From the NCBI GenBank assembly GCA_005889285.1, contig VBFF01000011.1, forward strand, positions 1 through 10,194: a DNA stretch of 10,194 nucleotides. Direction: 5' to 3'. Below the pieces are notes generated by a model that searched no databases, was not told the DNA's origin, and saw only the letters and a list, made by a program, of their open reading frames with translations. Made by a program: the position numbers and the translations under genes. Source of the stretch: Chloroflexota bacterium (GTDB taxonomy: Bacteria; Chloroflexota; Dormibacteria; CF-121). This document shows, piece after piece, positions 7,807-10,194 of the stretch (within the stretch, counting starts at the first letter, position 1; every line of letters begins with the position of its first letter).

Positions 7807-8377
7807 TTAGATGTTATCGAGGATCTTGCGGCGCTTTCGCTGGAATTCGCTCTCGGTGATGGCTCCGCGCTTGCGAAGCTTGTCCAGCTGACCCATGTCG
7901 GAGATCAGATCCACGAGAGGCGACGAAAGCCGCTTGTTCAGATGCAAGTCTTCTTCACCGTCGAACTCTGGCGGCCGGGTATCCCAAGACTTGAGATAAA
8001 AGAGTGCCTTGAGCGCCGTGTAGGGTCTCGATCCGGTCTTTGTCGACTGACATCAGTCGCATCGTGACGCCGTACATGGCGTGCACCAGATCGCCGTCGA
8101 GGTAGCCCTTGAGAACCTCCCCGTCCTGGAAGCGGATCGCCACCTTCTTGTCGGCGCGCGCCTGCTCGGCGGCGGTGGGCACTCCGCTTCCCAGCGCAAT
8201 GCGCTTGATCGAAGGCAACGGGATGAGCGCGCGCTCGTTATTGCTGGCCTGGTCGACCATCTCCAGCTCGAGATTGGGCTGGTCCAGGCTGGTGCTCCCG
8301 ACCCGGCCCTCCATAATCTCGTCGTCCAGAAATCGGATGGTGACGGTGGTGGCTTTTCCGGCCCCCGGACTGCCCAT
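7807..8377 (-). CDS. Internally duplicated protein with C-terminal SHOCT domain, interrupted by a frameshift
   Basis: The gene begins at ATG 8377-8375, preceded by a GAGG Shine-Dalgarno sequence. As written, the frame ends at 7955 after 140 residues, the last ones unlike the rest. A shift at the GGG run 8023-8025 joins residue 118 (ending DRIET) to another frame reading YTALKALFYLKSWD and continuing 71 residues to TAA at 7807-7809. The corrected product of about 190 residues has two similar units of about 50 residues (from VTIRF, residue 12, and from VAIRF, residue 79), each with an IRFxDxExxxG start. It ends in a SHOCT domain: GQLDKLRKRGAITESEFQRK and following, a short helical module common at bacterial C-termini. 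Function is unknown; SHOCT is often thought to aid oligomerisation. The shift could be a sequencing error, a recent mutation or, less likely, programmed. The solute-binding gene follows closely downstream. Confidence 0.75.
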
Positions 8378-8385
8378 TTGTGGCC

Positions 8386-8419
8386 CTCGTTATGTGGACG
8401 TCAGCGGCATTATAACGAG
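8386..8419. repeat. 8-bp inverted repeat, possible operator
   Basis: CTCGTTAT at 8386-8393 and its exact inverse complement ATAACGAG at 8412-8419 are separated by 18 bases. The right arm covers part of the minus-strand -10 box and the left arm lies near the predicted start of transcription and the Shine-Dalgarno sequence of the SHOCT gene. This placement fits a dimeric repressor site. Because the right arm lies upstream of the predicted transcript start, it is less likely to be an mRNA hairpin. Confidence 0.4.
8409..8414 (-). promoter_or_regulatory. Putative -10 box (TATAAT) of the SHOCT-protein gene
   Basis: A perfect TATAAT is present on the minus strand. Transcription would start near 8402 and leave a leader of about 25 bases before ATG 8377. 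No good -35 hexamer is found 16-18 bases upstream, so the promoter may need an activator or another sigma factor. In this GC-rich gap a perfect -10 box stands out. Confidence 0.45.
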
Positions 8420-8508
8420 CCGATTGCGGAACTCCTGCGAAAAGATCGCGGCCGTGTGACAAAGTTGGAAATTGCGGCAGAGAGTCGTGCAACGAGCGCA
8501 AGAACGGG

Positions 8509-8517
8509 TGCTATGAT
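8509..8517 (+). promoter_or_regulatory. Putative extended -10 promoter of the sigma-factor gene
   Basis: TGCTATGAT matches the extended -10 pattern TGnTATAAT with one mismatch. The -35 region is poor (GTGCAA-like near 8487), which is usual for extended -10 promoters. Transcription would start near 8524, with a leader of about 65 bases to the GTG at 8589. The rest of the 211-base divergent gap (8378-8588) shows no gene that I can support. Confidence 0.4.
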
Positions 8518-8588
8518 TCGCCCCGCGACTCGGCGGGTGGACTTCACGTCGATGCGGATTTTGCCGAGTCCAGGCGGTACAGAGGGTA

Positions 8589-9455
8589 GTGACACGAGTT
8601 GCCAAGGGACCCTCGGATCTCGATCTTATTCGCGATTACCTGGGCGGCGACGTGGCCGCCTTCGACACCCTCTTCAAGCGCTACCACAAGGCCATTTATG
8701 GCCTGACGTTCAGGCTCCTGCGCGACCGCCAGCTGGCCGAAGACCTGACGCAGGAAACGTTCTTCCAGATTCTGCGGACGATCCACCGGATCAACGACAG
8801 CTTCAATTTCTCGGCGTGGATCCACCGGATCGCCACCAACCTCTGCTACGACGAGCTGCGGCGGCGCAAGAAGTTCCCCGAAGCGCAGGAGATCGATGAC
8901 GAGGAAAACGAAGACTCCGTGCTCCAGGTGCCGGATGGTGACTCGCGCAAGAGTCCCGAGGTCGCCCTGGAGATCAGCGAACTGCGGGACGCCGTCTGGT
9001 CGGTGGCCAGGCGCTTACCCGAGAAGTACCGGCTGGTGCTGACGTTGCGCGAGCTCCAGGGCTTGAGCTATGCGAACATCGCCCGCAAGATGCGAGTCTC
9101 CGAGAGCGCGGTCGAAACCCTGTTGCACCGGGCCCGCCGCCGCTTCAAGGAGGAGTTTCTCTTCATGGAGGGCAAGGCCCAGACCGAGGAGACACGTTGC
9201 CCGACGATCGCCTATTTACTCGATAATTTCCCACCAGGCACGCTGCGCCGCGAGCAGCGCAAGATGGTCGCCCAGCATCTGGATTCCTGCCCGGCCTGTT
9301 CCGAGCGCTATCCGAACCCGCCGCACCTCCAGCGCAATGACGTCGTCGTACAGCTCAACACTGCCATCGCCACCCGGCGCCTCACCTCGAGGGTGCGCCA
9401 TCCGAAGATCTCTTTCATGGACGGGCGCGTCCAGGGCGGCTACCGCAAGCACTAG
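8589..9455 (+). CDS. ECF-type RNA polymerase sigma factor with fused ZAS-like zinc-finger tail
   Basis: This 288-residue protein is a group 4 (ECF, RpoE-like) sigma factor. Region 2 covers about residues 12-94, with the DLTQETFFQ block (52-60) and FSAWIHRIATNLCYDELRRR (74-93). An acidic linker (about 101-120) leads to region 4 (about 130-188), whose helix-turn-helix includes GLSYANIARKMRVSESAVE (158-176). Beyond region 4 is a tail of about 100 residues not usual in ECF factors. It holds Cys204, His230, Cys234 and Cys237, spaced C-x25-H-x3-C-x2-C. This matches the zf-HC2/ZAS module usually found in separate anti-sigma factors. The last 50 residues are basic and unrecognised. The start is GTG 8589 with GAGGG just upstream. 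No transmembrane segment and no separate anti-sigma gene are seen. Sigma-factor identity is sure; control by the fused module is inference. Confidence 0.92.
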   Translation: MTRVAKGPSDLDLIRDYLGGDVAAFDTLFKRYHKAIYGLTFRLLRDRQLAEDLTQETFFQILRTIHRINDSFNFSAWIHRIATNLCYDELRRRKKFPEAQEIDDEENEDSVLQVPDGDSRKSPEVALEISELRDAVWSVARRLPEKYRLVLTLRELQGLSYANIARKMRVSESAVETLLHRARRRFKEEFLFMEGKAQTEETRCPTIAYLLDNFPPGTLRREQRKMVAQHLDSCPACSERYPNPPHLQRNDVVVQLNTAIATRRLTSRVRHPKISFMDGRVQGGYRKH

Positions 9456-9468
9456 TTATATTGGCCCC

Positions 9469-9903
9469 GTGGCCACCGGCGTTCAGATCGTCTTCGACTG
9501 CGCGGATCCGGACCGACTGGCGACCTTCTGGGCCGCGGCGTTGCGTTACAAGAAGCAAGACCCACCACCGGGATTTGCCTCGTGGCCGGACTTCCTGAAG
9601 GCGCAGGGGATTCCCGAGAGTGAGTGGACGTCGGCCAGTGCCGTGGTCGACCCTGATGGGATCGGTCCCCGAATCTTTTTCCAGCGTGTCCCGGAAGGGA
9701 AAGTCGTCAAGAACCGGGTTCACCTCGACCTCAACGTGGGCGGACCAAGAGATGCGCCCCAGGGCGAACGGCGACGCCGGGTCGACGCCGAGGTCGAACG
9801 GCTGGAAGGAATGGGGGCTCGCCGGTCACGCGCGATCGAGGAGCGGGGCGAGTACTACGTCAATATGTTCGATCCCGAAGGCAACGAGTTCGACCTTCAG
9901 TAA
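9469..9903 (+). CDS. VOC superfamily (glyoxalase-like) protein
   Basis: This 144-residue protein is a single-domain member of the vicinal oxygen chelate superfamily, of the Glyoxalase_6-like type frequent in Actinomycetota and Chloroflexota. The first half-module starts VQIVFDCADPDRLATFWAAA (5-24). The middle has VHLDLNV (84-90), where His85 may be a metal ligand. The C-terminal block YYVNMFDPEGNEFDL (129-143) contains Glu140, the usual second-module ligand position. Substrate is unknown; relatives include glyoxalases, dioxygenases and resistance proteins. The frame is open far upstream, but that part overlaps the sigma-factor gene. GTG at 9469-9471 gives the normal family start, 13 bases after the sigma-factor stop, without a clear Shine-Dalgarno sequence, so coupled expression with the sigma factor is likely. 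Its last bases overlap the 3' end of the convergent histidine-rich ORF. Confidence 0.87.
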   Translation: MATGVQIVFDCADPDRLATFWAAALRYKKQDPPPGFASWPDFLKAQGIPESEWTSASAVVDPDGIGPRIFFQRVPEGKVVKNRVHLDLNVGGPRDAPQGERRRRVDAEVERLEGMGARRSRAIEERGEYYVNMFDPEGNEFDLQ

Positions 9904-10194
9904 TCTCGGGTTTTCTTCCCGCGCTTCGGCCGGTCCGGCTCGATCACCAGCTCGATTTCCGTGATCTCCACCGGGTGCCAGTGGCGGTCGGCGACCTCGT
10001 GCTGAAGATCGCCCAGGCGATGGCGGTGCCGCCCGGACTCCGTGGCGTGATCGTGCTCGAAGGGTTCGCTCAGCCGATGTCGGTGGTCAGACCCCCGATC
10101 AGCACGCTCGGACTGGTCGGTCATGATGATGTGCGTGTGACCATGCGGCTCCTCCCCGGAGGGACCGTGTGCGTGCTCGACGACCTCCACCAGG
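9897..10194 (-). CDS. Histidine-rich protein, possibly metal-binding (start at or beyond window edge)
   Basis: A minus-strand frame open from the right edge to TGA at 9899-9897 encodes at least 97 residues. It is rich in histidine, with repeated His-x-His pairs: HAH, HGHTH, HRH, HDH, HRH and HWH. Acidic and arginine residues lie between them. The C-terminal part (VEITEIELVIEPD) has few histidines and ends in the basic tail PKRGKKTRDY. GTG at 10190 could be the start, but the frame is open to the edge and no Shine-Dalgarno sequence is visible, so the 5' end may be outside. An internal ATG at 10124 is possible too. Such sequences are typical of nickel-, zinc- or cobalt-binding regions in metallochaperones and transporters. 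I recognise no family. The opposite strand offers no alternative gene here. Metal binding is inferred from composition only. Confidence 0.55.
   Translation of the reverse strand, partial: LVEVVEHAHGPSGEEPHGHTHIIMTDQSERADRGSDHRHRLSEPFEHDHATESGRHRHRLGDLQHEVADRHWHPVEITEIELVIEPDRPKRGKKTRDY

Noticed and set aside
8020..8030. Programmed ribosomal frameshift in the SHOCT gene
   Set aside because: There is no classical slippery heptamer or evident stimulatory structure; a sequence error or mutation in the G run is simpler.
8081..8899. Plus-strand open frame spanning the divergent promoter region
   Set aside because: It is antisense to the SHOCT gene and out of frame with the sigma factor, and has low-complexity arginine/proline content.
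9070..9468. Upstream extension of the VOC frame into the sigma-factor gene
   Set aside because: The translation is serine/arginine/proline-rich shadow of the sigma-factor coding sequence; the domain begins right after GTG 9469.

Overview
The window is high-GC bacterial DNA with short intergenic gaps and frequent GTG/TTG starts. It is probably from an uncultured soil-type bacterium. The lipoprotein solute-binding proteins, the Glyoxalase_6-type VOC protein and the sigma factor carrying a zinc-finger tail would fit Dormibacterota, Chloroflexota or Actinomycetota, but no rRNA or other marker is present, so this placement is a guess.

Layout. From about 1 to 5894, five genes lie on the minus strand in one apparent operon. 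In transcription order they are a family 5 peptide-type solute-binding lipoprotein (4089-5894), tldD (2630-4072), tldE/pmbA (1290-2633, overlapping tldD by 4 bases), a class I amidotransferase-like peptidase C26 (545-1279), and the N-terminal part of an unrecognised membrane-anchored protein that runs off the left edge (1-503). A good sigma70-type promoter sits at 5972-6001. From 6042 to 8377, also on the minus strand, are a frameshifted SHOCT-domain protein (7807-8377) and a second, paralogous solute-binding lipoprotein (6042 to about 7748 or further). From 8589 rightward on the plus strand are an ECF-type sigma factor with a fused ZAS-like zinc-binding tail (8589-9455) and a VOC/glyoxalase-like protein (9469-9903). 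A histidine-rich minus-strand ORF (9897 to beyond the right edge) converges on the VOC gene.

How the genes may work together. Two extracytoplasmic peptide-binding proteins, the two-subunit TldD/TldE peptidase and a gamma-glutamyl-type hydrolase suggest capture of small peptides followed by intracellular hydrolysis. No permease or ATPase is in the window, so the import machinery must lie elsewhere. The divergent 8378-8588 region holds promoter-like elements for both directions and an 8-bp inverted repeat that could be an operator.

The points most worth a second look are the sigma factor with its own C-x25-H-x3-C-x2-C module, the frameshift in the internally duplicated SHOCT protein, the missing conventional start of the second binding protein, and the His-x-His-rich protein. 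I saw no mobile element, CRISPR array, tRNA or rRNA. I found no clear new multi-gene system.
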